A DNA stretch of 25,608 bases from a virus. Under the pieces are notes generated by a model, which was not told where the DNA came from, ran no database searches, and worked only from the letters and a program-made list of their open reading frames with translations. The stretch is from positions 1-25,608 of IMG/VR virus record IMGVR_UViG_3300009285_002253; one strand, written 5' to 3'. The position numbers and the translations under genes are program-made. Positions 5,850 through 17,200 of the stretch are shown here, piece by piece. Positions within the stretch are counted from its first letter, which is position 1. The number at the start of each line of letters is the position of its first letter.

Positions 5850-8800
5850 TTACCTAATCAATTTAGTAAATGTCAGCCCTAAATGCTGTAAGGCGAATGT
5901 TGGACTTTCAGCGCTTGAATTTGCATACAGATATAATGTTGTGCCGGTTGGATATTTTATAATACCAGAACCGGCCAAAATATTTATATCGTATGCGGTA
6001 TTTGTTTTAATAGTTCCAGCAACGGTTGACATAGCCGCTTCCGAAGTGCCTAACGTCAAACTATATGTTCCGGATAGGTTGACATCGAATGATGCGGTTA
6101 GAGTAACCATATATGTACTTGAATCCGGAATTGTTATAGAGCCGGTACTACTGTCCGTTGTGAAATCACCTGCGGTAACCGTTCTCCAATTTACTATTGC
6201 GGTATTTGAACCTGCGGCGGATAAATTGGTAACTAGGCTATCGCCCGTAGAATTATCGACATAGACAGAAGCAAATGTTGTTATTGGGCTTGTCTGATTT
6301 AGATTGCAACAAGTATCCAATTCAAGAACAAGGCTATCAACTTTACTTTGCAATAAAGTTGCATTGCCTTCCAATTCAATTACTCTATTTCTTAGAGAAT
6401 CAACAGCGGAATTTAATATAACAAATATTGAATCACCAACAGAATCAATAAATGCGCGCACCCTTGCTATTTGATATTGCATTTCAATTTTGCTTATATA
6501 ATTCGTGCCGCTTATGCCGGTTGTTGATCCACCGCCGCCGCAAGAATAATTGAATACAACGGTATTGCCGTTTTCTATATACGGATCAATACCGCCGATA
6601 CAATCATTTCTGAAATATATATCGCCGCAAATAGGCATCGATTGACCATTGGGCATAATCAACCTAGCGGTGCTGCAAGCGCAGGTGTCCGATATATATA
6701 ATTGAGAAGTATATCCGCCGGATGTTTTAAATTCAATAAACATTGTTGAATCAATTCTTATTGTGTCATACGAATACAGATTTATTATTTGATCGACACA
6801 CGGTATACCCAATTGATTATTCGGCATGTGATACCAGAAAGTATCCACCATCAAAACATTATTTGAAAATGGATCATAACATATCGCCAATCTGTATTTT
6901 TCCGTATAGCAAGCGCTGCCGAAAACACCCCTTGAATGAATGTTCTTCACGCCGCATTGCAGAGTATCGCATCCGAAAAGATTCATCAATGAATCAACGG
7001 GAAACCAAATATATATATCATAGTTTGGATGATATGGCGGCCATGATACTTGGTCATCCCACATGAATTCAGAATAAATTTGAAGTATGTTGCAACTCCA
7101 ACTAAGATTGTGATATGTTACATCATTTGTTTGCGTGTTCAATGTAGCATACCGCATTGGATAATATCCGTGTTTATATGCCGGTGTACCATACGCCGCA
7201 AACGGATTTTTCAAAGTGTCTACGATATAAGGCCAAAGTAATTTCAAACTATCCAAAGTATGCAAACTCATAAATGTGTTTGGACTGGACCAAGGCTCAT
7301 TTCTTGCATACGCATCCACAAAAAATGTTTCAACGCTGTCGATCACGACATACCAAGTATTTAAAGTATTGTCGGCGGGTATTGTGTCATAACCAATAAG
7401 CGTACTGTTGATTATCGGCATCGTTATATATGTCGTGTCGAAATATCCGGGCAATCCCTGTAATATATAGGCCTTTGGGCATTTATATAAACATTTGTCA
7501 TAAGCAATCAACGTGTCGCCGATATAAGAAAAGAATGTGTCGGCATATACGCCGGTTGGAATATTGTATACCGATATGCAAACAACGCTATCTTTCTTGA
7601 CTTTTGGATCATTCGCATAAATAAGGCAATCAACTATTTCCCTTGTGCTGTCAATCCAAAGAGTATTTGTTGGAGACATATCTATCAATTGCATATACAT
7701 AAGTAAAATACTTTTTCTTATACAGCATACCGCCGTTGTATCGCATTTTGTTCCTGTCTCGCATCCTCTAAATGGATAATTCGGATCACCTTCCTTCATA
7801 TTCGCCAACCAATTGCCGGGATTATATTTCCTTATGCAAATTGTTGGGTCATAGCTAGGTTGTATCCTGCTTGTATCGCACGGCAAGCCATACATTTGCC
7901 TTTGTATCTGCCTTATATTGGACATTTGTTCGTCGGTGAATACGGCGAAACTTGTATCTTTTGAAAATATGTTATATCGTGTGCAAACCGTATCGCAAAC
8001 CGTTATCGTATCCGATGGAATCACTTGGATGGATGTTACCCTGCGGAAATATATCGGTATCGTCAAAGTATCTTCGCAGAATTCCGTTTCAGCTTCCGTT
8101 ATGCAGTCCGCCGCATCATAAACAATGGTATCGGGAACATTGACAATTCTTGTGCCGTGTGTTGTATCCGATATAACAACCAATGGCGAAACACTTAATG
8201 TGTCATTTATTATATTTAATGTTGGAATTAGAGAATCAACACCTAATTTTCTATATATCTTTATGCATCCGCTATCTTGGAAAACAAAATTTCCTTTCGC
8301 CGCGCCAAATGTTGTACTATCCCTGTGTATCCTTGCGAATATCGTATCTTTTTCAACCGACGTTGTATCGAATCCAATCAATGCAATGGAATTGCCGAAC
8401 CATGTTACCTTTATCCCGTATGCGGTTTGTATCAAGCTATCTAAAAAATCTTCCGCCAAAACGGCGGAGCTACCGATACTGTCTTTTCGTATGCTATCTT
8501 TTAGAGCTTCACCTAAATCACCCCAATTTATATAACCCCATATATAATCGCCTATGCGTCTTTTGCGTATGGAATCTTTCACAGCTTCCGAAAGTTTTTC
8601 CCATTCGACGGCACTGTCCTTTATACCTATCGTCATTAATTGCACTAAATCATTTGTGAATTTATCCGCCATGAGATTCATTTTATTGGCGCCATGAAAT
8701 ACAGCTTCCTGCTTCAAAATTCCGCCTATGTAAATATCATATAAACCATATTCCAAACTATCTTTGTAATATGTACCGGGCGAATTCACATCTTCAACCA

Positions 8801-8978
8801 AATCAACATATTTCGCCGTATCACCCCATATATACAGGTCAACATCCAAACCGGTAATCGGTATGCCATTGTCATCCCTGATTACCCTTTGGAATATTGC
8901 TTTCAATGTTGTTTGGCTACACAATTCATTGCAACCAAATAATAAAAGCAAAACGATTATTACATACATTCTTTTCAT
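5850..8978 (-). CDS. Exported cysteine-rich tail fibre-like protein with C1q-like C-terminus
   Basis: A 1042-residue protein, last of the tail module. ATG at 8978 has AGAGGAAA upstream. The N-terminus is a signal sequence, MKRMYVIIVLLLLFGC, with a possible lipobox LFGC (Cys16). Cleavage by signal peptidase I after LCS is the alternative. Residues about 22-95 resemble a prealbumin-like beta domain (DNGIPITGLDVDLY). Two related segments follow, LSEAVKDSIRK (129-139) and LGEALKDSIRK (155-165). The middle is beta-rich and unrecognised. I count 30 Cys in all, in clusters such as CDTTAVCC, suggesting disulfides. A coiled coil (about 830-895) leads to a C-terminal beta domain of about 140 residues resembling C1q/TNF jelly rolls, which often trimerise and bind receptors. 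Position suggests a receptor-binding fibre. The export signal suggests a surface adhesin instead. Confidence 0.6.
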   Translation of the reverse strand: MKRMYVIIVLLLLFGCNELCSQTTLKAIFQRVIRDDNGIPITGLDVDLYIWGDTAKYVDLVEDVNSPGTYYKDSLEYGLYDIYIGGILKQEAVFHGANKMNLMADKFTNDLVQLMTIGIKDSAVEWEKLSEAVKDSIRKRRIGDYIWGYINWGDLGEALKDSIRKDSIGSSAVLAEDFLDSLIQTAYGIKVTWFGNSIALIGFDTTSVEKDTIFARIHRDSTTFGAAKGNFVFQDSGCIKIYRKLGVDSLIPTLNIINDTLSVSPLVVISDTTHGTRIVNVPDTIVYDAADCITEAETEFCEDTLTIPIYFRRVTSIQVIPSDTITVCDTVCTRYNIFSKDTSFAVFTDEQMSNIRQIQRQMYGLPCDTSRIQPSYDPTICIRKYNPGNWLANMKEGDPNYPFRGCETGTKCDTTAVCCIRKSILLMYMQLIDMSPTNTLWIDSTREIVDCLIYANDPKVKKDSVVCISVYNIPTGVYADTFFSYIGDTLIAYDKCLYKCPKAYILQGLPGYFDTTYITMPIINSTLIGYDTIPADNTLNTWYVVIDSVETFFVDAYARNEPWSSPNTFMSLHTLDSLKLLWPYIVDTLKNPFAAYGTPAYKHGYYPMRYATLNTQTNDVTYHNLSWSCNILQIYSEFMWDDQVSWPPYHPNYDIYIWFPVDSLMNLFGCDTLQCGVKNIHSRGVFGSACYTEKYRLAICYDPFSNNVLMVDTFWYHMPNNQLGIPCVDQIINLYSYDTIRIDSTMFIEFKTSGGYTSQLYISDTCACSTARLIMPNGQSMPICGDIYFRNDCIGGIDPYIENGNTVVFNYSCGGGGSTTGISGTNYISKIEMQYQIARVRAFIDSVGDSIFVILNSAVDSLRNRVIELEGNATLLQSKVDSLVLELDTCCNLNQTSPITTFASVYVDNSTGDSLVTNLSAAGSNTAIVNWRTVTAGDFTTDSSTGSITIPDSSTYMVTLTASFDVNLSGTYSLTLGTSEAAMSTVAGTIKTNTAYDINILAGSGIIKYPTGTTLYLYANSSAESPTFALQHLGLTFTKLIR

Positions 8979-9011
8979 TGCCGTTTCCTCTGTTGTATAT
9001 TTTGTTATATG

Positions 9012-9911
9012 TTACGATGATGGAAGGATTAAATTACCTTCTTCGATATACAGGGTATTCGTATCCGAATCCCATCTAGGCTGTGTCAACAAAAATTCAC
9101 TACCTTTAATCGGAGTATTGCCCGTATGTCCTTTAAATCTATCCCACGGATAGCGCCTATAAAAATCACCATCCCATTGTCCTTTAATACCCCATGATGA
9201 ATCTTTATGCGGCAACACAAAAAGCATATCAGCTTCGTTTATTTTTTGTCGTTTTAATTCATCTTCTTTTGAAAGATAATCCCATTCGGCATAATAGTGC
9301 GGTCGCCACCGTCTATTTATCTTTTGCAGTAATCCATCCCATCTTTCATTGCTGCCTGTCAACACTTCTTCAAATTGCAGATAACTTCTTTGCGGTTGCG
9401 GCAATTCTATATCTTCAAGAGCTTCCGTAAATAATACTTGGTCAAAATATAAATCCGCTTCCGATGCGATACTACCGTATATTCTAAAACTTACTTCCGC
9501 ACCCGCCGTCGCAAGTGTTTCAAGTGTTACGGCAAACATCACCCTTGTCGGTACTGTAGCGGCGGGGATTGCAACTGTTTGCACTATTGCAGTATCTACG
9601 CAAAATGCGATTTGAAAAGCGAATCCCGACATATAACGCAAACTCAAAAGAAATGTTCTATCCAATGGAGTGCTGGACATTAATTTTGTTACCGACACAT
9701 ACGTTGCCGACATTGCGGAATAATAAATCTTACCCATATATTCAGCGTATGCTTCATCTTTTATAGCAGCTTGCACTTGATACAGCCCGCCGTATCCTGT
9801 TACATTCCCATCCATAAAATACGGATTAGTGCAATAGTTTTCAGGATCAATTATAAGAAATCGCGGTACATCATACCCGCCTAAAATAAATGTTTCCCAC
9901 GGATGCGACAT
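9012..9911 (-). CDS. Minor tail protein, 299 aa
   Basis: ATG at 9911-9909 has AGGAG about eight bases upstream. The protein follows the 1440-residue tail hub with an 11-base gap and precedes the fibre gene, so it is most likely a baseplate or fibre-attachment component. The N-terminal 190 residues are beta-rich and begin with a segment (TNPYFMDGNVTGYGG) of the kind that opens carbohydrate-binding jelly-roll domains on phage tails. A DLYFDQVLF-like strand near residue 155 also fits such a fold. The C-terminal 110 residues are rich in Trp, Tyr, Arg and Lys (RRWRPHYYAEWD, YRRYPWDRF), possibly the part that docks to the hub or the fibre. No signal peptide is present, unlike its downstream neighbour. 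The exact family is not recognised. Confidence 0.6.
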   Translation of the reverse strand: MSHPWETFILGGYDVPRFLIIDPENYCTNPYFMDGNVTGYGGLYQVQAAIKDEAYAEYMGKIYYSAMSATYVSVTKLMSSTPLDRTFLLSLRYMSGFAFQIAFCVDTAIVQTVAIPAATVPTRVMFAVTLETLATAGAEVSFRIYGSIASEADLYFDQVLFTEALEDIELPQPQRSYLQFEEVLTGSNERWDGLLQKINRRWRPHYYAEWDYLSKEDELKRQKINEADMLFVLPHKDSSWGIKGQWDGDFYRRYPWDRFKGHTGNTPIKGSEFLLTQPRWDSDTNTLYIEEGNLILPSS

Positions 9912-9922
9912 TTTGTATACTC

Positions 9923-12900
9923 CTATATTTCGATGCCTGAAATGATTACGGATTTATCGGATTCCAATTTTGCCGATGTTGTTATAAAATCCGTTGTACT
10001 ATCTAAATCCACATCGCGCGGATTTAACAACAGATTAAACTTATCCATACATTCAATGTGGAATAGCGGCAAGAGCTTTAGGGTCTCGATAGCCAATCTG
10101 TATTTGTGGTAATATTCGTATTGCACTTCCGCGATTATTTGTGCTATGTATTTATTTTGTACTAACGGATTATCAATTTTCAATACACGTTTCATCCATC
10201 CATCGAAACCGATTTTCCTATCACCTGTATTTTTGTTAAATGGGTTTGCATATTTTACGCTGATCGCATCATAGTAATGTTTCCAGTAACCAATACCGGG
10301 AGTAGACCTTGCAACATTTTCATTAAATGATAATTGTATATTGCCATTCGTCACACCTCTGCGAGCTATCCTGATTTTCCTTTCATCGTGAATTATATAG
10401 TAATAATTCATCATCTGATTTACGAATTGCAATATGTTGCGTATGCTATCCGATTCACTAAATGCGGCAAGTTCAATTCGCGGGTAGAATTCTTTTGCAT
10501 ATTCCCATAGAATAAAATTGACATCTTTTGTTATACCAAATAAATGCCCGGTATCATTGCATGTTATCTGTGTTTGTGCTCCCCAATCTTCAACATCGAT
10601 CACGCCTAAATTATCTATTGTTATTTCATCATTTATTCTGTCGTATGTTGCGCGAAGTAACGCACTAGGTTTATCTTTATATCTAATATTTTGCGATATA
10701 AAATAAACCACATTTTCATCTTTTGCATATTTATGATTCTTGAATAATGCCGTTGTATCATATTCAAAATTATTACCTGCAATAATTGTTGTGTTCATAC
10801 CCGTTGTCGGATTTAACAAATCATATACAAAATATTGCCATTGGAATGGCGATACACCACTATCGGAAGATTTGTTAAAAAATGTGCCATGCAATGTGTC
10901 GCTATCCGCAAGGCATAACCATATAGGCATTAAATGAGATTCCGCACCTGCTGTATTTTCGTAAGAATCCCATAACACAACTTCTGTAATTCCTATTGTG
11001 TTTACTACAGCGCTACCCGATGCAAGTATCACACGTATATAATACAAACTTGCGGAACCATTAACGGAAACTTCCGCCCAATTATTCGGTATATCAAATG
11101 ACGCTATACCATTCGGAAAATTTGGATGTGTTGCATTCGGTACGGCAACCCATGCAGTACCGTTGTAATATTGTATAGCGTACACACCTGCGGGAACGTC
11201 AAATTTAATACTTCTAAACTTGTCTGAATTGCCGATATACATTGCATCCAATGGATTATTTAGCGGATAACTTGCAAGGTTGTTATCGTTATTTGCTTCC
11301 ACTGTAATATCACTATACCCGGCACCACTCCAATACATTACCGCATCCGCATTAATTATTCTGTTGCCGGATAACGCAACTTTTGTAATATATGATAACG
11401 ATACCGCATTATCCGTTGTGTATACACCTTTATCTATCCAATTTGTATGACCAAAATAAATATAATTGTTCGCTTCGTCAATTGCATTGCAAATTGGGAG
11501 CGTAGATTCATTAACATATTCAATGTCAATAAAAGAATCTCCGATAACATCATACATTCTGTAGTAATTATTTAGTGTCGGATCAACCTGCAATTTGAAT
11601 GAATAAAATTCGCCCGTGCTTTTTCTAAATGTGTTACCCTGTTGTCCGTAATCAATTTTCAATTCGAGTTTAGGTATTGGGGCACTTATGCCAGTCTGAT
11701 TCCCGCCGGTTAGTGTTCCCTGTTGCAAACAATAATATCCGGCTGAACTTACATATAATTCACCTTGTTTATCAAGATTTGGTTGTACAATATTATAATA
11801 ATTACCAAGTGAAAAAATCCATTCTGGTCTAATGAATCCAGCATGGAATAATATTGTATACAAATCCGGCATATCATACAAAAATATTGGATCATCAACA
11901 CCACTTGCGGCGTTTAATTTTACATGCAATGTTTGAGGGAATGGCACACAAATATTTTCGCCGCAATATCCGATAGTGCCATATATAGAAGTTATCTCAT
12001 ATTGCCCTATAGCCCTGAAATTTACACCACCACTTAAAGAAAGTTGTCCACCATTGCGTATTGATCTTTTCCCATCATACAAATTTGTTGCAATAAATCC
12101 CGTTCCATTTTCCAAAGTTGCTGTATCGTTGCTTTGGTCGTATGAATATATCATTGAAAAAATGGTAGCAAATTTTATATCTTTGTGTTGCACATCCAAA
12201 AATATTTTTGTGCCGTCAATCCAAATATCTTCTACCGTATATTTATATGATCCCATTGTGTACGGAATTATCTCTGTTATATACTCCCATTTCCCATCAA
12301 AATAACATCGCCACAATTCCAAACCTACCGCTATATATACATATTGACTTGTATAATCTACAACTAATGCACTAGGATTTCTCTCATAATTGTGTCGCGG
12401 AGATTTACCCCATATATTAAATGTCTTTTCGGATAACAAAAGTTTTGTATCCGATAATATTCTTTTATTGCTATAATAGAATGCTTCATTTAATGCAGAT
12501 TCCAGCAATGCGCGGACAGGGATGTTTTCATGCCACCCGCCAAACGCATAATTACCAGCTTTATCTAATTTAATTATCAATTCATCATCGGTATTTTTTC
12601 TAGTCAATAGAGATTGATTAAAATCTATTTCGATGAAGTCATTATCAATACCCCTTACTCTTATTATCCTGCGTATTTCTTTTAATTCAAGTGCACCCGT
12701 TGCGGTAACACGTTTAATTTCTATTGCATACCCTTTGTATTCAACATTACCAATTAATACCGTATTTTTTGTCCAATTTGTAGCGCTACTCCATCGTATT
12801 GTCGGATCATCTTTACTAGTAAAACCTGCTGTATTATCTACCAATCCATTTTGTATACTTGTCATAACGCTTGACATAAATGTATTGCCGCCGGTGCTAT

Positions 12901-14245
12901 AACGAAATTCTATATCCGATGCCGTAAACAACGTACCTAAATCAAATTTAATACCCCAAAATATACTATCGCTAAAGATATACAATTTATCCGTATCGGC
13001 AGCAAGTATTGCAACGCTTGTATAATCGGCATTGATTGGAACATTTGATATATCAGAAATTTCAGTAAGTGTGCCATCATCCGTTACGATAGCGAGAAAG
13101 TGTATCATAATCGCGGTAGCTGTGCCATTGTCAAAAGTTATTGTCGGGCCACCTTGATTATTAATTGCTTTCGAATCGCCATCATTTTTATCACTGTCTT
13201 TTATATTTACCCATATTTCAACATTCGAATCAGGGTAATCATTCAATCCGTTTGCATCGCCGAATTTTACTATTGCATATTCCGTACCGCCATTATCGAA
13301 TAATTGTTGCGTACCTTCGCTATTTATCGTATCCGATATTACAGCGATTTGAACCCATGCCCCATTATCCCATCTGAAATAATGCGGGTATCTATATTCC
13401 AAAATTTTGATACCGGATTTTGTACCTCCGCTAACCCGTTCAATGTCAACACCATCCAATCTTGTATTATCAAATGGTTTATAACTAATCTGTTTAATGC
13501 CAGTACTCGATTCGGAGCTTGGTTCGTATTTCAGGATATTAATACCGCCAATTTTTGGTAAATCAGTATGCGCCGTATCGATAACATTGTATGCCGGGTA
13601 TCTACCCAATTCGAATGTATGCCCGAATGCTTTTATCCTAAATGTTTTATCATACGGATTTGGCATTGTGTCCGTTAAGTCCGTTACAATACCTGCGAAA
13701 TATATTGTCCAATTGTCGCTAGACCCGACAACATACAACATATATTTAACCCAAAACACACCGTCAAAATTATTGAATAATCCGGTATCAGTTTTGTTAA
13801 AAAAATACCCATCCTTATTATCGAAAACTATTGTAATTTCTCCGCTATCGAATTCAAATAAACTAGCGCTTTCTATTTTTTGATCGACGCTTGAAATTCC
13901 GTTCAATGTGAGCTTATCGGATACAGCATATTTTTTCGCTATCGTTGCGCCAATTTCATCAACACTTAATGCGGCAGTCCCTGTTAAAACAATTTCCGTT
14001 GTGTCCGTTAATGCAGTATATGTTATCGTTGTTACCTGTCTTTCAATTTCGAATTCCGTCAAAGGCAATACTGCATAATCATTTATAATAAACAAAGTTG
14101 TAGCATCGCCAGCAACAACAACACTATTCCCTGTCGGCACATCCGTAATTAAACCGGAATATTGTTTATACAATATTACAGCATCACGAATATCTAACCC
14201 GACGTGTTTTTGTAATCGGAGTGTATTTATATTGATACTACGCAC
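9923..14245 (-). CDS. Large tail hub/central tail tip protein, 1440 aa
   Basis: The gene directly follows the tape measure and overlaps it by eight bases. There is no ATG; GTG at 14245 with AAGAGG seven bases upstream is the best start. TTG three bases earlier is possible but sits close to the ribosome site. The N-terminal 220 residues contain a beta-rich tail-protein segment (FEFDSGEITIVFDNKDGYFF). The middle has repeated beta domains, including one resembling discoidin-type modules (YYNGTAWVAVPN). The last 230 residues resemble the hub domain of Tal/gp27-like proteins: a helix around SIRNILQFVNQMM, then a segment with RIARRG, and an IDNPLV motif followed by helices. The gene's length and place suggest that it closes the tail tube and contacts the cell. 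No peptidase or lysozyme domain was recognised. Confidence 0.75.
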   Translation of the reverse strand: MRSININTLRLQKHVGLDIRDAVILYKQYSGLITDVPTGNSVVVAGDATTLFIINDYAVLPLTEFEIERQVTTITYTALTDTTEIVLTGTAALSVDEIGATIAKKYAVSDKLTLNGISSVDQKIESASLFEFDSGEITIVFDNKDGYFFNKTDTGLFNNFDGVFWVKYMLYVVGSSDNWTIYFAGIVTDLTDTMPNPYDKTFRIKAFGHTFELGRYPAYNVIDTAHTDLPKIGGINILKYEPSSESSTGIKQISYKPFDNTRLDGVDIERVSGGTKSGIKILEYRYPHYFRWDNGAWVQIAVISDTINSEGTQQLFDNGGTEYAIVKFGDANGLNDYPDSNVEIWVNIKDSDKNDGDSKAINNQGGPTITFDNGTATAIMIHFLAIVTDDGTLTEISDISNVPINADYTSVAILAADTDKLYIFSDSIFWGIKFDLGTLFTASDIEFRYSTGGNTFMSSVMTSIQNGLVDNTAGFTSKDDPTIRWSSATNWTKNTVLIGNVEYKGYAIEIKRVTATGALELKEIRRIIRVRGIDNDFIEIDFNQSLLTRKNTDDELIIKLDKAGNYAFGGWHENIPVRALLESALNEAFYYSNKRILSDTKLLLSEKTFNIWGKSPRHNYERNPSALVVDYTSQYVYIAVGLELWRCYFDGKWEYITEIIPYTMGSYKYTVEDIWIDGTKIFLDVQHKDIKFATIFSMIYSYDQSNDTATLENGTGFIATNLYDGKRSIRNGGQLSLSGGVNFRAIGQYEITSIYGTIGYCGENICVPFPQTLHVKLNAASGVDDPIFLYDMPDLYTILFHAGFIRPEWIFSLGNYYNIVQPNLDKQGELYVSSAGYYCLQQGTLTGGNQTGISAPIPKLELKIDYGQQGNTFRKSTGEFYSFKLQVDPTLNNYYRMYDVIGDSFIDIEYVNESTLPICNAIDEANNYIYFGHTNWIDKGVYTTDNAVSLSYITKVALSGNRIINADAVMYWSGAGYSDITVEANNDNNLASYPLNNPLDAMYIGNSDKFRSIKFDVPAGVYAIQYYNGTAWVAVPNATHPNFPNGIASFDIPNNWAEVSVNGSASLYYIRVILASGSAVVNTIGITEVVLWDSYENTAGAESHLMPIWLCLADSDTLHGTFFNKSSDSGVSPFQWQYFVYDLLNPTTGMNTTIIAGNNFEYDTTALFKNHKYAKDENVVYFISQNIRYKDKPSALLRATYDRINDEITIDNLGVIDVEDWGAQTQITCNDTGHLFGITKDVNFILWEYAKEFYPRIELAAFSESDSIRNILQFVNQMMNYYYIIHDERKIRIARRGVTNGNIQLSFNENVARSTPGIGYWKHYYDAISVKYANPFNKNTGDRKIGFDGWMKRVLKIDNPLVQNKYIAQIIAEVQYEYYHKYRLAIETLKLLPLFHIECMDKFNLLLNPRDVDLDSTTDFITTSAKLESDKSVIISGIEI

Positions 14246-17200
14246 CAATATACCTCTTATTTGAATTATTTATTGCAGGTACAATATGTTTATCGAACAC
14301 ATTATCCCAATATTTTTGATCGTCAACAACGGCACCATTTATATTTAGGTTTATTACGGGTGCTGTCGTAGAATTCCTGCTGAAACTATCGCTAATTCCT
14401 ACAACGGAATTATTACCGACACCCGCCGTAACAACACCTCTTGTAGTCCCTTCGCCCTTATGCAATTTCGCTGTGCCGGAATCTATGATACTGCCGCCGC
14501 CATTCAAACTTTGCATAATTCTTTTTGGTATAACTACTGTTCCTTTTGGTGTATAGTGTACGCCAGTTTTGGTAATTGGAGTAATCCCACTTGCTCCCAT
14601 TGCGACTTGTTTGTAAAATGCACTATTGCGCCTTGTGACTTGCGCGGCACCTTCCCCGCTATGCAAATTTTGTGCGCCACTTGTTCGTGTTTCGGAACCT
14701 ACAGCGCTACTAAATAAACTTGCGCTAGGTAAAACAGAACCGACACCGCCACTTATTACACTTGTGAGTAAACTGATTATTTTTGATTGTATAAAATCAG
14801 TAACCATTTTTGCTACCATTTGCCTAAATGATTTACCAATATCAGAGAATATATCTTTTATTCTAATCGATGCCAAGTCACCTGATTCCACCCATGAATC
14901 CATGGCACCATCGAATCCCGACATTATCACACCGGAAAAATTGTCTACCCAAAACTTTGTATCGGCACTCATTTCTTCTTCAATTGCTTTTTTATGTTCG
15001 CGCATATCGCGCATAGCTTCCAAATATTCAATACTTGTAGCGCCGTGCATTGCCGCAATTGTATCAAGTTTTGTTTGTAGTAATGCAGTCATTTCAGCAG
15101 CTTGTGCTTGCCAGTCTGACATATTATCTACAGCTTTTGCTTCTTCCATTTTCGCGGTAATTATCGCTATACTATCTTCCAAACCTTTCAATATTTTGTT
15201 ATCATCGGAATTAAACAATTCGTCAATCTCTTTTACCCTACCCATTAATGCCATATATTCAGCTTCGAATGCCAACCCATTAGCGCGTAGCGCATCCATT
15301 TTCAATACGAGCATAGCGCGAAATTGATTTAATTCATCTTTGTTTATTTGTTCTCCACTCTTTAACATGTTGAATTGTTTATCTATTGCTTTATCTATAA
15401 ATTCTTTTTCTATATCATCCATTTCTTTTTTGTGCCGCATCGCTTCCGTTTCTTTTTCGTTGTTGAATATTTGTTCAACTTTTGATAATTCAACATTACC
15501 TTCCGTTGCTGTTTTAATTCGCTCTTGATTTGCTTTTGTAATCTGTGCCATGTTCAATGCATTTTCAGCTATCGCAATGGCCTTGCGTTTTTCAAGTGTT
15601 TCGTTGCCTAGAGCTTTCAATCTTTCTAATTCTGACTTTGCAGCATCTTCACCAATTTTATTTGCAGCATCCGCTATCTGTCGTTGCTCTTCCCTTTGTT
15701 TGTCGGCTTGCGCTTTTCTTTCAGCGGCAGCTTCGGCATTCGCTTTTTTTCTTGCTTCATCAATTCTTGCCTGTTCTTCAATTTCTTCATCCGTTAATGG
15801 CACTTCACCACCATCTTTTTTCGCATCGGGTTTATTGTTTATTTCTTTTAATTTTGTTTGAGATTCTTCCAATGTTTGCAAGCTCTGTGCGTATGTATTC
15901 GCGGATACGGCAGCTTCCTCATATTTCGCGGCAATTTGAGACCATATTGCAAGTTCCATTTGAGCACCGCCCTTATCACTGTCTCTTTTCCCTTCGGCTA
16001 TATCAAATTGCACTTTTCCCGCCATTTCAGATGCTTTTGCAGCCATATCATTTAATTCATCAATAACCTGCATTTTCCCGCTTCTTATATCGCTAATTAA
16101 ATTCGGAAACATATCTTTTATTTCAAAAGTTTTTGAACCCAAAATCTTTTCACTCGATTGTATAGGCACCTTTGCAAATTTATCGAATACATATTGCAAT
16201 CTACTTATACCGCCTTTCACTTTTGCAATATTCGATTCCATGTTATCAGTTATTATACCTTCTAATTCATCCATTGATTCCCGCATACTTTTGTTTGCGG
16301 AAGTTATATTCATTTGCATTTCGGAGCGGGCAAGTGTTTTTTGCCTTTCACTTAATTTACCTAATTCTTGTTCAGCTTTTTTACCGGCAAGTGCAATTTG
16401 ATCTACAGCACTTGCATAATCCGATGTTTTGCTAATTATATCAGGATACTTCTGTCTCATTTCATCATGAATTGTTTGCATTCTTTTTTCTTGTTCTTCA
16501 CTTCTATTCTGTGTAGCGGCAAGTGTTTTATATTCATCCGCCATATCCTTGATAGACTTTTGATATTTAACTTGTGTATTCAATGATTCTTTTTGCCGTT
16601 GTATACCTTTGGCCATTGCTTCCATTCTTCTATCTTCGGCACCCATTAGCCACATTGTACCTGCCGCAAGTGCCGCAATAGCCGCAATGGTTAAACCGAC
16701 CGGGCTAAGCAATGCGGACATTGCAGTACCTAATACACCAACACCTGCCGTTATAGCGGGTAGCATACCCAACAATAAAGACAATGGCCCAACAAACCCT
16801 AATACGGCAGCAGCTATTACAGCTATTGCGGCGATTGCCGTTTTAATGCCCTTCGGCATAGCGTTAAACCATTGTACGACAGATTGTATAGTTGCGATTA
16901 CACTACGCAAAACAGGCACTAGCGCCGTACCGAATTGTATAGCGGTCTCCTGTATAGCGGATTTCAAAATTTTCATCGCACCTTCGAAAGTGTCAACCTG
17001 CATCGCGGCCATTGACGTTGCTTTATTCGTACCGGTAATTTGATCTTCGAATTTTTTGAAACCTTCTGCACCTGCATTCAACAAAACTTTCATTGCGGGT
17101 GCCGCGCGTTTATCGAATATCGTAGCAAGATCGCCCATTGCTTTTTTATTACCCATTCCAGCTTTGGACAATTTATCTACGATACTAATTAAATCATTGT

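Noticed and set aside
14626-15327. Plus-strand open frame of 233 codons within the tape measure gene
   Set aside because: It is opposite the coiled-coil and C-terminal region of a clearly identified tape measure gene, with a composition expected of a reverse-strand shadow.
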